From NCBI RefSeq assembly GCF_002734215.1, contig NZ_NSEB01000015.1:98443-162442 (forward strand): DNA of 64,000 bases, written 5' to 3'. Made by a program: the position numbers and the translations under genes. The DNA comes from Fredinandcohnia onubensis (lineage in GTDB: Bacteria > Bacillota > Bacilli > Bacillales > Bacillaceae_L). Under the pieces are notes generated by a model. That model saw nothing but the letters and a program-made list of their open reading frames with translations, did no database searches and was not told the origin of the DNA. Below are positions 9,027 through 17,702 of the stretch, piece after piece; positions within the stretch are counted from its first letter, which is position 1, and the number at the start of each line of letters is the position of its first letter.

Positions 9027-9684
9027 TTCTGAATCAGCCGACTTTGAACTGATTTGCATTATTGTAAATCATGGCATGGGAAGTAAAATCATGCAAACAG
9101 CTAAGAAAAACGGGATATCAGGGGGCACAGTGTTGTTAGGAACAGGCACGATAAAAAATCGCCTCTTAGAATTCTTAGCTTTAAACGATGTTAGAAAAGA
9201 AATTGTCTTAATGGTCTCTAATAGTAAGATAGCGGAACAAGCGCTAGATCAACTCGATAAAAAATTTAAATTCTCCAAACCCAATCATGGCATAGCATTT
9301 ACGACTTCTGTTGGTCATATTGTTGGAGCAAGTAGCTGTAAAAGTGGAGAAATTAAAGAAGAGGAAGGTGCTGACAATCCAATGTATCATGCGATTACGG
9401 TGATTGTAGAAAAGGGTAATGCGGAAGATGTGATCGATGCAGCGGTCGAAGCTGGTTCTAAGGGTGGTACAATCATGAATGCAAGGGGTTCTGGAATCCA
9501 TGAAACAAGTAAACTATTTTCAATGGAAATAGAACCGGAAAAAGAGATTGTATTGATTTTGTCCGAGACAGACAGCACTGATGCAATTGTAGAATCAATC
9601 AGGAAAAAAATTAAAATCGATGAACCAGGTAATGGAATCATTTTTATACAAGATGTTAAAAAAACGTACGGAATCTATAAGTAA
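9016..9684 (+). CDS. Tandem PII-like regulator linked to DUF1538
   Basis: A 222-aa soluble protein with two PII/GlnB-like repeats. Repeat 1 (about residues 8-105) and repeat 2 (about 120-222) share the order GGT(V/I)...G(T/S)GI, KEIVL(M/I)(V/L)S and (P)(G/N)(N/H)GI(I/A)F. PII proteins bind ATP/ADP or other nucleotides and control transporters and enzymes; they normally act as trimers of single domains. The gene overlaps the DUF1538 membrane gene, the classic arrangement for a PII protein and its transporter (as in amtB-glnK). Which ligand it senses is unknown. The T-loop Tyr of GlnB is not evident. Confidence 0.8.
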   Translation: MLGNSESADFELICIIVNHGMGSKIMQTAKKNGISGGTVLLGTGTIKNRLLEFLALNDVRKEIVLMVSNSKIAEQALDQLDKKFKFSKPNHGIAFTTSVGHIVGASSCKSGEIKEEEGADNPMYHAITVIVEKGNAEDVIDAAVEAGSKGGTIMNARGSGIHETSKLFSMEIEPEKEIVLILSETDSTDAIVESIRKKIKIDEPGNGIIFIQDVKKTYGIYK

Positions 9685-9688
9685 AATG

Positions 9689-9734
9689 AGGTGCCAGCAC
9701 TGACGTGTTAAAGAGTCGGGTGGGCACCTTTTTT
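9689..9734 (+). terminator. Terminator after the PII-like gene
   Basis: AGGTGCC pairs with GGCACCT across a 27-base loop that may form its own stem; T-run follows. Confidence 0.75.
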
Positions 9735-9752
9735 GTAAAAATAAGGGAAAAA

Positions 9753-9781
9753 TGGGACGATGGACCTGTCCCTCTGTCCCA
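9753..9781. repeat. 29-bp GGGACAGGTCCC repeat, copy 3, abutting xylR stop
   Basis: Read on the minus strand the xylR stop TAA is followed with no gap by TGGGACAGAGGGACAGGTCC. It is the clearest case of insertion exactly at a stop codon. Confidence 0.85.
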
Positions 9782-10927
9782 TTACCCTTTGATAAAGTTG
9801 TCAACGACGAAGGCTGATACGCCTAAGGAGGTTGAGTATTTTCCTAGTTTTGAGAAGTGGAGTTGCAGGTCGGTTTGGTGGAATGCAAGTGTGTGTTTTT
9901 CAATTGCATTCTGGATGGGTGCTTCAATCCATTCTTTTGCTTGTGCTAGTCGGTTTCCGATGATAACTTCCTCTGGGTTGAATGTATTAATGATGTTGTT
10001 AATACCAAGACCTAAATAATTTCCTATCTCTTTAAATAGATTTATCGCTATTTCATCGTTATTGGCTGCTAACTGGATTAGTTCATCTAATGACTGGGTG
10101 CCTGGTTCGGCCATTTCAAGTAATGCTTGCTCAGATGCATAAGCTTCCCAGCAACCTCTGCTTCCACAGTTACAGTGTTTCCCATTCATATCAATAATCA
10201 TGTGTCCCATTTCACCGGAGAATCCATTTCTTCCTTTATAAAGCTCTTTGTTGACAATGATACCGACACCTATACCAATTCCAGCACTGACATAAAGGAT
10301 GTTTTCGTGATCTTGACCAGCGCCGAATTGCTGTTCACCTACTGCACCGGCATTGGCTTCATTTTCAATGATAACAGGAACTTTATATAGTTTTTCAAGA
10401 TCTTCTTTAATTTGTATATTACTCCAACCAAGGTTTGGCGCAAGAAGAATGGAGCCTTCATTATTCACGATTCCAGGAACGCCAACACCGATTCCGACAA
10501 TTCCGTACCTACTCTTAGGCATTTGATCCATTAACGACTGAATCATGCCTTGAACAATGCTCATGATTGTCGCGTAAGTGGTACGATTTACGGAATAATT
10601 CTTTTCAATAAGAATAGTTCCTTTTAAATCGGTAAGGATCGTTAGTACATAGTTCACTCCGATATCTATCCCAATTGCATACCCAGCTGCCTTATTAAAA
10701 TGAAGAATAACAGGGCGACGCCCGCCGCTTGACTCCCCTGGACCTGATTCGAAAATTAGCTCTTCCTCTAATAATTCAGTTACTAATGTAGAAACTGTTG
10801 TTTTATTTAAGCCTGAAATTTGAGCAATGTCAGCCCGTGAAATCGGCTCTTTTTCCATGAGCAATTGCAAGACTAGTGCTTTATTATTTTTCTTCACAAC
10901 CTGTTGATTCCATGTCATCGTTCCCAT
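9782..10927 (-). CDS. xylR: Xylose operon repressor XylR (ROK family)
   Basis: A winged-helix DNA-binding domain (about residues 10-75: EPISRADIAQISGLNKTTVS) is joined to a ROK sugar-kinase-like domain with the ROK zinc motif CNCGSRGCWE (near residue 250). Length 381 aa matches Bacillus XylR (about 384). It is divergent from xylA and represses the xyl operon until xylose binds. An operator-like palindrome lies before xylA. No intrinsic terminator follows the gene; only the 29-bp repeat, itself a strong hairpin, abuts the stop codon and may help end transcription. Confidence 0.93.
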   Translation of the reverse strand: MGTMTWNQQVVKKNNKALVLQLLMEKEPISRADIAQISGLNKTTVSTLVTELLEEELIFESGPGESSGGRRPVILHFNKAAGYAIGIDIGVNYVLTILTDLKGTILIEKNYSVNRTTYATIMSIVQGMIQSLMDQMPKSRYGIVGIGVGVPGIVNNEGSILLAPNLGWSNIQIKEDLEKLYKVPVIIENEANAGAVGEQQFGAGQDHENILYVSAGIGIGVGIIVNKELYKGRNGFSGEMGHMIIDMNGKHCNCGSRGCWEAYASEQALLEMAEPGTQSLDELIQLAANNDEIAINLFKEIGNYLGLGINNIINTFNPEEVIIGNRLAQAKEWIEAPIQNAIEKHTLAFHQTDLQLHFSKLGKYSTSLGVSAFVVDNFIKG

Positions 10928-11071
10928 GATTTAAACTCCTTATGTGTTAGTGTGTTTATTTTATCATAAAGCTTAGTCTAATGAGTATATTAAGATTAAA
11001 CTTGTTTTGGTTGAGGTCTTGGATTTAAGACTATATTTTAAAGATTGATTATTTTTAATATTATCTATACA

Positions 11072-11114
11072 CTTAGTTTGTTCGATAGACAAAGAAGGGG
11101 AGCGGTGCTATAAT
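11072..11114 (+). promoter_or_regulatory. xylA promoter with overlapping xylO-like operator
   Basis: TAGACA (11086-11091) and TATAAT (11109-11114) are separated by 17 bp. An imperfect palindrome, CTTAGTTTGT and ACAAAGAAG (about 11072-11097), similar to Bacillus xyl operators (TTAGTTTGTTT half-sites), covers the -35 box. This is a direct fit to repression by the divergent XylR. Confidence 0.7.
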
Positions 11115-11206
11115 TTTGGTAGGAAAAGATTATAGGCTTTGAACCTTTTGTCATCAAATAAAAGCACTTACATATGAAACTACAAAAATACTAGGAGGAA
11201 TAACCA

Positions 11207-12529
11207 ATGGCTTATTTTGAATCAATTAATAAAATTCAATTTGAAGGACCGAAATCAACAAATCCTTTTGCATTTAAATATTACAATCCAGAAGAAAAGG
11301 TTAATGGCAAGTCAATGGAGGAACTTCTTCGATTCTCTGTAGCATACTGGCACACATTTACAGCTAACGGCACAGACCCATTCGGCGTAGGGACTGCAAT
11401 ACGTCCTTGGGATCACCTTAAGGGGTTAGACTTAGCAAAAGCTCGTGTTGAAGCATCATTTGAGCTTTTTGAAAAATTAGATGTTCCTTTCTTTGCGTTC
11501 CATGATGTTGATGTTTCTCCAGAAGGAAGTACATTGAAGGAAACAAATGAAAATCTTGATGTCATTGTTGCAATGATTAAAGATTACATGAAGAATAGCA
11601 AAGTAAAATTACTTTGGAACACAGCTAATATGTTCACAAACCCACGTTATACACATGGTGCTGCGACTTCTCCAAATGCAGATGTATTTGCTTACTCTGC
11701 AGCGAAAGTGAAAAAAGGATTAGAAGTTGCTAAAGAACTTGGTGCAGAAAACTATGTTTTCTGGGGTGGCCGTGAAGGTTACGAAACACTTTTAAACACT
11801 GATATGAAGCTTGAGATGGACAACTTAGCTCGTTTCTTCCACATGGCCGTTGACTATGCGAAGGAAATTGGATTAAATGTTCCATTCTTAATTGAGCCAA
11901 AACCAAAAGAGCCTACTAAGCACCAATATGATTTTGACGTAGCTACAGGTCTAGCATTCTTACAAAAATATGACCTAACAGATTACTTCAAGTTCAATAT
12001 TGAAGCAAACCACGCAACACTTGCTGGTCATACATTTGAGCATGAGTTAAGAACAGCTCGTATTAATGGTATGCTTGGTTCAGTTGATGCAAACCAAGGG
12101 GATACATTGCTTGGCTGGGATACAGATGAATTCCCAACAGACCTCTATACAAACACATTAGCTATGTATGAAATTCTGCAAAATGGTGGACTAGGCAATG
12201 GTGGTCTAAACTTTGATGCAAAAGTAAGAAGAGGTTCATTTGATACAGATGATCTTTTCCACGCACATATTGCAGGTATGGATGCTTTTGCAGTAGGCTT
12301 AAAAGTGGCTAACAAACTAATCGAAGATAAAGTGCTTGATAACTTTGTAGAAGAGCGCTATAGCAGTTATACGAAAGGCATTGGCTTAGATATCGTAGAA
12401 GGAAAAACCAACTTCCGAGAGCTAGAAGCATATGCACTTGGATTAACTGAAATTAAAAATACATCAGGTAGAACAGAACGCTTAAAAGCGTTAATCAACC
12501 AATATCTACTAGAAACTTTAAATGCTTAA
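11207..12529 (+). CDS. xylA: Xylose isomerase
   Basis: Converts D-xylose to D-xylulose, the first step of bacterial xylose use. Length 440 aa fits the class II enzymes of Bacillus. The catalytic His and Asp are in [13 protein letters not shown], the signature WGGREGYE and metal ligands in [17 protein letters not shown] are intact, and [11 protein letters not shown] carries further metal-binding residues. AGGAGG (11193-11198) precedes ATG 11207. First gene of the xylose operon controlled by XylR, followed by xylB after a hairpin. Confidence 0.97.
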   Translation: MAYFESINKIQFEGPKSTNPFAFKYYNPEEKVNGKSMEELLRFSVAYWHTFTANGTDPFGVGTAIRPWDHLKGLDLAKARVEASFELFEKLDVPFFAFHDVDVSPEGSTLKETNENLDVIVAMIKDYMKNSKVKLLWNTANMFTNPRYTHGAATSPNADVFAYSAAKVKKGLEVAKELGAENYVFWGGREGYETLLNTDMKLEMDNLARFFHMAVDYAKEIGLNVPFLIEPKPKEPTKHQYDFDVATGLAFLQKYDLTDYFKFNIEANHATLAGHTFEHELRTARINGMLGSVDANQGDTLLGWDTDEFPTDLYTNTLAMYEILQNGGLGNGGLNFDAKVRRGSFDTDDLFHAHIAGMDAFAVGLKVANKLIEDKVLDNFVEERYSSYTKGIGLDIVEGKTNFRELEAYALGLTEIKNTSGRTERLKALINQYLLETLNA

Positions 12530-12544
12530 TGAATAGAAACCAAG

Positions 12545-12579
12545 AATGTGCTGGATGTATGCTACTCCAGCACATTTTT
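12545..12579 (+). terminator. Intra-operon hairpin between xylA and xylB
   Basis: A perfect 11-bp stem, AATGTGCTGGA with TCCAGCACATT, loop of 10 bases, then a run of five T. It has the form of an intrinsic terminator but lies in the 69-base gap between two genes of one operon. It probably lets xylA be expressed above xylB, or protects the xylA 3' end. Confidence 0.75.
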
Positions 12580-12598
12580 GCAGAAAAGGATGATACGG

Positions 12599-14098
12599 AT
12601 GAAATATATAATCGGTGTGGACCTCGGAACAAGCGCTGTAAAAATTTTACTAGTAAATCAAAACGGAGAAGTGGCTGGTGAGGTATCGAAGTCATATCCT
12701 CTTATTATTGAGAAATCAGGTTATAGTGAACAAAATCCGGAAGAATGGGTTGAAAAGACAACTGCAGGTCTAAAAGAACTCATTGCTCAATTCGATGGAG
12801 ACGTAAATGATATTGAAGGAATTAGCTTCTCTGGACAAATGCATGGACTCGTTTTACTAGATAAAGAAAATCAGGTGTTGAGGAACGCCATTTTATGGAA
12901 TGATACAAGAACGACAAAGCAATGTGAGAAAATCTATGAGACTTTTGGTAAGGAAAAACTATTGGAAGTAACAAAGAACCCTGCATTAGAAGGTTTTACA
13001 TTGCCGAAAATTCTTTGGGTAAAAGAAAATGAGCCGCAAATATTCGAACGCTCTAATCTGTACATGCTTCCTAAGGATTATTTGCGTTATCGTATTACAG
13101 GTGCCATTCACATGGAGTACTCAGATGCGGCGGGGACATTGATGTTAGATGTGGCAAAACGTGAATGGAGTCAGGAAGTATTAGATGCATTTGGACTTAT
13201 GCCGGAATTTTGTCCGCCTTTAGTGGAGTCACACGACTTTGTTGGTACGGTCATCCCTGAATTTGCTGAGGTAACAGGACTTTCTAAGGCCACTAAGGTA
13301 TTTGCTGGCGGTGCGGATAATGCTTGTGGAGCGATTGGTTCAGGAATTTTATCAGAAGGCAAAACCCTCTGTAGTATCGGAACCTCAGGTGTGGTGTTGT
13401 CTTATGAAGAACGAAATGACCTTGATTTTGAAGGTAAGGTTCACTATTTTAACCATGGCGAAGAAAACACGTATTATACAATGGGTGTCACTCTTGCGGC
13501 AGGTTACAGTCTAAGTTGGTTCAAGGATACGTTTGCAAAAGAAGAAGCTTTTGATCAATTTTTAGAGGGTGTCGATGAAGTGCCTGCAGGCAGCAACGGT
13601 CTTTTATTTACGCCCTATATTGTGGGCGAAAGAACACCACATGCTGATTCAAATATCCGCGGTAGTTTCATAGGCGTTGATACAGCCCATGAACAAAAAC
13701 ATTTTGCTCGTGCAGTCCTTGAAGGAATTACATTTTCTTTAAACGAGTCGATTGTGATTTTCAGAAATAGTGGCAAAACGATAGATACCATTATTTCAAT
13801 TGGCGGCGGTGCGAAAAACGAAACTTGGCTACAAATGCAGGCGGATATTTTTAACGCAAAAATAGAGAAATTAACATCTGAACAAGGTCCAGGAATGGGA
13901 GCAGCTATGCTTGCTGCATATGGCAGTGGATGGTTTGAATCACTAAAAGAATGTGCAGATACATTCCTACAAACTTCAAAAACATATGAACCAATTCCAG
14001 AAAATGTGGAAGCGTATCAAAAATTATTTGCGTTGTATCAACAAGTCTACAGACAAACAAAGGATCTCAATAAGCAATTGAGAGAATTTAGGAAGTAA
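12599..14098 (+). CDS. xylB: Xylulokinase
   Basis: FGGY-family kinase that phosphorylates D-xylulose to xylulose 5-phosphate. The N-terminal phosphate loop IGVDLGTSAVKILLV, the substrate motif SFSGQMHGLVLLD, and the C-terminal ATP motif SIGGGAKNETWLQMQADIF are present. The start is ATG 12599 with AAAAGGA 8 bases before; the upstream GTG 12548 lies inside the xylA-xylB hairpin and would add 17 unrelated residues. At 499 aa it matches Bacillus XylB. It follows xylA and precedes an aldo/keto reductase gene by about 50 bases. Confidence 0.95.
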   Translation: MKYIIGVDLGTSAVKILLVNQNGEVAGEVSKSYPLIIEKSGYSEQNPEEWVEKTTAGLKELIAQFDGDVNDIEGISFSGQMHGLVLLDKENQVLRNAILWNDTRTTKQCEKIYETFGKEKLLEVTKNPALEGFTLPKILWVKENEPQIFERSNLYMLPKDYLRYRITGAIHMEYSDAAGTLMLDVAKREWSQEVLDAFGLMPEFCPPLVESHDFVGTVIPEFAEVTGLSKATKVFAGGADNACGAIGSGILSEGKTLCSIGTSGVVLSYEERNDLDFEGKVHYFNHGEENTYYTMGVTLAAGYSLSWFKDTFAKEEAFDQFLEGVDEVPAGSNGLLFTPYIVGERTPHADSNIRGSFIGVDTAHEQKHFARAVLEGITFSLNESIVIFRNSGKTIDTIISIGGGAKNETWLQMQADIFNAKIEKLTSEQGPGMGAAMLAAYGSGWFESLKECADTFLQTSKTYEPIPENVEAYQKLFALYQQVYRQTKDLNKQLREFRK

Positions 14099-14147
14099 AA
14101 GTACCCCCGTAATTTCGTGTAGGGTATTTTTGAAGGGAGAGGTATCA

Positions 14148-15131
14148 TTGAATTATCGTAAACTTGGGAACACTGGAATAAAAATTAGTGAAGTGAGCTT
14201 TGGTACTTGGGCGATCGGCGGTGCTTGGGGGAAAACGAGTGATACTGAAGCACTTCGGTCTTTGGAATTTGCAATGGATCAAGGTGTAAACTTTTTTGAT
14301 ACAGCCGATGTGTATGGTGACGGGCACAGTGAAGAGTTGTTGGCCAAGGCAACGAAAGGCAAGGGAGACAGTATACATATTGCCACAAAATTCTGTCGTC
14401 AGGGTGATATTTTTGATCCGCAAAATTATAGTTATGAGGAAGTAAGCCGCTACTGTGAAGACAGCCTTCGTCGTTTAAAGCGAGATGTAATAGATTTGTA
14501 TCAAATTCATTGTCCAGCTACAGAGATATTACAGGATGGCAGTGTGTTTGAAGTACTTGACCGTTTGCAAAGGGAAGGGAAAATCAGACATTATGGTGTG
14601 AGTGTGGAGACAGTTGAGGAAGGGATCATTTGCTTGGAGAACCCAAATGTGAAAAGCCTGCAGATTATTTTTAATATGTTCCGTCAAAAACCGTTGGAAG
14701 CTTTAATCCCGGAGGCATATAAGAAAGGCGTTGGATTACTTGTAAGATTGCCACTTGCGAGTGGTTTGCTCACTGGTAAATTTACTACTGAACATGTTTT
14801 TGAAGAGGGTGATCACCGTCGTTATAATGAAAATGGTGAGGCTTTTAATGTCGGGGAAACATTTGCCGGACTTGGTTTTAAAAAAGGGGTTGAACTTGCT
14901 GACCAATTAAAGTGGATAGCAGAAGGAAGGAACTCAATGGCTAGTGCAGCACAGCGCTGGATTTTGGACCATAAAGAGATTACATGTATTATTCCTGGAT
15001 TTAAAAATATTAAACAAGTTCAAGACAATTTATCTACACTGGAAACTCAACCATTTACTGATGATGAAAAGGAAAAAATCCAGAACTTCTACAATGAAAA
15101 TGTAAAAGATTTCATTAGAGGTGCCTATTAA
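14148..15131 (+). CDS. Aldo/keto reductase in the xylose operon
   Basis: NADPH-dependent aldo/keto reductase, about 327 aa, like YhdN/IolS of B. subtilis. The catalytic tetrad is visible: Asp and Tyr in FFDTADVYGDGHSEE, Lys in HIATKFCRQ, His in LYQIHCPA. TTG 14148 is the preferred start because AAGGGAGAGG lies 6 bases before it; a TTG at 14130 has no such site. Its place behind xylB suggests that it acts on a pentose-derived or toxic aldehyde, for example xylose or a glyceraldehyde, but that is inference. No clear terminator was seen after it. Confidence 0.85.
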   Translation: MNYRKLGNTGIKISEVSFGTWAIGGAWGKTSDTEALRSLEFAMDQGVNFFDTADVYGDGHSEELLAKATKGKGDSIHIATKFCRQGDIFDPQNYSYEEVSRYCEDSLRRLKRDVIDLYQIHCPATEILQDGSVFEVLDRLQREGKIRHYGVSVETVEEGIICLENPNVKSLQIIFNMFRQKPLEALIPEAYKKGVGLLVRLPLASGLLTGKFTTEHVFEEGDHRRYNENGEAFNVGETFAGLGFKKGVELADQLKWIAEGRNSMASAAQRWILDHKEITCIIPGFKNIKQVQDNLSTLETQPFTDDEKEKIQNFYNENVKDFIRGAY

Positions 15132-15172
15132 CTTTGAGGTCCATACCTAAAAAACATTTCATAAAAAAACCG

Positions 15173-15201
15173 TTGACTAAATTATCTAAAATGTTTAAAA
15201 T
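15173..15201 (+). promoter_or_regulatory. Promoter of the first S-box unit
   Basis: TTGACT, 17 bp, TAAAAT: near-consensus SigA promoter about 30 bases upstream of the first SAM aptamer. Confidence 0.75.
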
Positions 15202-15228
15202 TACTAATAAAGTTAAATAAAGCAATTC

Positions 15229-15335
15229 TTCTTATTAAGAGAGGTGGAGGGACTGACCCTACGAAGCCTCGGCAACCAGCATTTGAATGCCCGGTGCCAA
15301 GTTCAGAGGAGTATTTTTATTCCGAAGATGAGAAG
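15229..15335 (+). promoter_or_regulatory. SAM (S-box) riboswitch 1
   Basis: Conserved S-box core: CTTATTAAGAGAGGTGGAGG, GGACTGACCCT, ACGAAGCCTCGGCAACC, GGTGCCAAGTTC and a closing GATGAGAAG that pairs with the 5' CTTCTTATT (P1). SAM binding would favour the downstream terminator. Its own terminator (15371-15405) is followed by no gene, only by the promoter of a second S-box unit. Confidence 0.93.
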
Positions 15336-15370
15336 GTGGACGAATGTGAGTATTAGTTTGTATATTCATG

Positions 15371-15405
15371 AGCCCCTTCTGGTCTATCAGAAGGGGCTTT
15401 TGTTT
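15371..15405 (+). terminator. Terminator of S-box unit 1
   Basis: AGCCCCTTCTG pairs with CAGAAGGGGCT (loop of 6), then a T-rich run. It is the expression platform of riboswitch 1. Confidence 0.9.
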
Positions 15406-15493
15406 TAGGGTAGAAGAAGTAGCACGTATCCAATAATTAACTAAATAGAATAGAAAAAATCTTATAAATAGATATATTTTTCTAAAAAATAAA

Positions 15494-15522
15494 TTGACTG
15501 AAAAAATAAAGTATTCTATAAT
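15494..15522 (+). promoter_or_regulatory. Promoter of the second S-box unit
   Basis: TTGACT, exactly 17 bp, TATAAT: a very strong SigA promoter placed between the two riboswitches. Confidence 0.85.
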
Positions 15523-15574
15523 ACTTTATATGATTGAAGGATTAACGCGTTAATACGCCATTTGAATAAAAAAT

Positions 15575-15682
15575 CTTATCCAGAGAGACTTAGGGAACAG
15601 GCCCGATGAAGTCCAGCAACCTTCAAGTGAAAGCTTGAAAAGGTGCTAATTCCTGCAGGTGCGTGTGCATCTGAAAGATAAG
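15575..15682 (+). promoter_or_regulatory. SAM (S-box) riboswitch 2
   Basis: CTTATCCAGAGAGACTTAGGG, AACAGGCCCGATGAAGTCC, AGCAACCTTC, AAGGTGCTAATTCCTGCAG and closing GAAAGATAAG (P1 with CTTATC). It controls the downstream MetY-type gene by transcription termination in response to SAM. Confidence 0.95.
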
Positions 15683-15685
15683 TTG

Positions 15686-15722
15686 AGGCCCCCTCTTCTT
15701 ATTTTGAGGGGGCCTTTTTTTT
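15686..15722 (+). terminator. Terminator of S-box unit 2
   Basis: AGGCCCCCTC pairs with GAGGGGGCCT (loop of 10), followed by a long T-run. Confidence 0.92.
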
Positions 15723-15781
15723 ACATAAAGTCAGTACTTATCTAGCAAACTTGTAGAAAATTAAACTTGGAGGTTTAAACA

Positions 15782-17581
15782 ATGACAAAACAATATGATA
15801 CTTATGATGATGAAACGATACTTTTACATGGTGGTCAATCGCCAGATCCGACAACTGGTTCACGTGCAGTGCCGATTTATCAAACAAGTTCTTTCGTATT
15901 TCATAATACAGATCATGCTCAAAGCCTATTTAGTCTTGATGAGTCAGGTAATATTTATTCTCGAATCGGTAACCCGACTGTTGATGTGCTTGAGAAACGG
16001 ATCGCGTTGTTGGAGGATGGTGTCGCAGCTGTAGCAACGTCTTCAGGAATGGCCGCAATTGCTCTATCCATTATGAACGTTGCACAAGCAGGAGACGAAA
16101 TTGTAGCAGCTTCGAATTTATATGGCGGAACTTACAATCTTTTCGCGGTTACGCTTCCGAAATATGGAATCAAGACTCATTTCGTCGATCCAACAGATCC
16201 TGAAAATTTTAGAAAAGCGATTACGCCGAGAACAAAGGCCGTATTTGCTGAAACGATCGGAAACCCAAGCTTGCATGTTTTAGATATTGAAGCAGTATCA
16301 GCGATTGCACATGAAAATGGAGTACCGCTTATTATTGATAATACATTTGCTTCTCCATATGTTTGTAAACCAATCCAATATGGTGCTGACATAGTGGTTC
16401 ACTCCGCAACAAAGTGGATAGGTGGACATGGAACGACAATTGGTGGGTTAGTCGTTGATGGAGGCCGTTTTAATTGGAACAGTGAAAAGTTTCCAGGATT
16501 TACAGAGCCAGATCAAAGTTATAACGGAATAAAATATGCGAATGAATTTGGAACATTAGCATTTAGTACAAAACTGAGAGTTCAGCTTTTAAGAGATTTT
16601 GGTTCTTCATTAAGCCCACATAGTGCATTCCTATTGATACAAGGTCTTGAAACATTACACCTAAGAATCGAAAAGCATAATGAAAATGCACTGAAAGTTG
16701 CAAAATTCTTAAAAGACCATCCTGCGGTTGATTGGGTTTCATACCCTGGTCTTGAAGAGCATCCAGCACATGAACTAGCTACTAAATATTTGCGTTCTGG
16801 ATATGGTTCTATCGTAAACTTTGGCATTAAAGGCGGTAGGGAAACTGGTAAGAAAGTCATTAATAACATTGCGTTATGGTCGCATGTGGCTAATGTTGGA
16901 GATGCCAAGTCACTTATTATTCACCCAGCATCAACAACTCATCAGCAGCTAAGTGCGGAAGAGTTAGTAAAAACAGGAGTAAGTGAAGAATTAATCCGTT
17001 TATCGGTCGGTATTGAATCATACCGTGATTTAGTGAATGACTTGGATCAGGCTTTTTATGAAGCGACAGGCATTTCATCAAAAGGTGAGCAAAAAGGAGA
17101 AACAGCGGTTAACGATGAGGGAGTTATACGCTGGGCACTTCAATCAACATTTATTCGTGAAGAAGTTGAAGGGAAGGAAGTTCAACGTGCAAAAACAATT
17201 GCTGTTGTTGGTCTAAGTGGTAATCCAGCCCGCCCAAGCTACAGACTTGCTCGGAAAATGCAGCGTCTAGGTTATAAAATTATCCCGGTTAATCCAAGGG
17301 AAACAGAAGTACTTGGTGAACAGGCATATCCAGATTTAACATCAATTCCAGTTAAGATAGATATCGTTCAAGTATTCCGAAGTCCAGAGGCAGCAATTGG
17401 CGTTGCAGCAGAAGCTGCAAAAATTCAACCAAAAGTATTCTGGCTACAAGAAGGGGTTATCTCCCCAAGGGCAGTGGAAGTTGCGAAAGAAGCAGGTCTT
17501 GAGGTTGTACAAAACAGATGTACCTATAAGGAGGCACAACGTCTCAGAGGTGCAATTGTGACGTATGCTTGTGAAATTTAA
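15782..17581 (+). CDS. metY: O-acetylhomoserine sulfhydrylase (MetY) fused to CoA-binding domain
   Basis: Residues 1 to about 430 are a complete Cys/Met-metabolism PLP enzyme of the O-acetylhomoserine sulfhydrylase type: [30 protein letters not shown], and the PLP lysine in [13 protein letters not shown]. Residues about 465-599 form a separate CoA_binding_2 (Rossmann) domain: [30 protein letters not shown] and [15 protein letters not shown], related to E. coli YccU. The first part makes homocysteine from O-acetylhomoserine and sulfide. The added domain may bind CoA or an acyl-CoA and tie the step to acetyl-CoA supply, which is inference. SAM riboswitch 2 precedes it, confirming a methionine role. 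Confidence 0.9.
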   Translation: MTKQYDTYDDETILLHGGQSPDPTTGSRAVPIYQTSSFVFHNTDHAQSLFSLDESGNIYSRIGNPTVDVLEKRIALLEDGVAAVATSSGMAAIALSIMNVAQAGDEIVAASNLYGGTYNLFAVTLPKYGIKTHFVDPTDPENFRKAITPRTKAVFAETIGNPSLHVLDIEAVSAIAHENGVPLIIDNTFASPYVCKPIQYGADIVVHSATKWIGGHGTTIGGLVVDGGRFNWNSEKFPGFTEPDQSYNGIKYANEFGTLAFSTKLRVQLLRDFGSSLSPHSAFLLIQGLETLHLRIEKHNENALKVAKFLKDHPAVDWVSYPGLEEHPAHELATKYLRSGYGSIVNFGIKGGRETGKKVINNIALWSHVANVGDAKSLIIHPASTTHQQLSAEELVKTGVSEELIRLSVGIESYRDLVNDLDQAFYEATGISSKGEQKGETAVNDEGVIRWALQSTFIREEVEGKEVQRAKTIAVVGLSGNPARPSYRLARKMQRLGYKIIPVNPRETEVLGEQAYPDLTSIPVKIDIVQVFRSPEAAIGVAAEAAKIQPKVFWLQEGVISPRAVEVAKEAGLEVVQNRCTYKEAQRLRGAIVTYACEI

Positions 17582-17591
17582 TTATGAAGAA

Positions 17592-17613
17592 TTCCCCTAC
17601 CTCTATAGGTAGG
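17592..17613 (+). other. Hairpin after metY without T-run
   Basis: CCCCTACC pairs with GGTAGGGG around TCTATA. There is no T-run, so it is a weak terminator or an mRNA-end stabiliser. Confidence 0.5.
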
Positions 17614-17702
17614 GGATGATTGTAAAGAGAATCTATTAAAACATGAACTAAGGGATGGGTGTAGCGAGAATGGCTTCTCTTAGTATGAGGGAGGAATAGA
17701 TA

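Noticed and set aside
9689..9734. Riboswitch after the PII-like gene
   Set aside because: The fold is a simple terminator stem with T-run; no conserved aptamer core.
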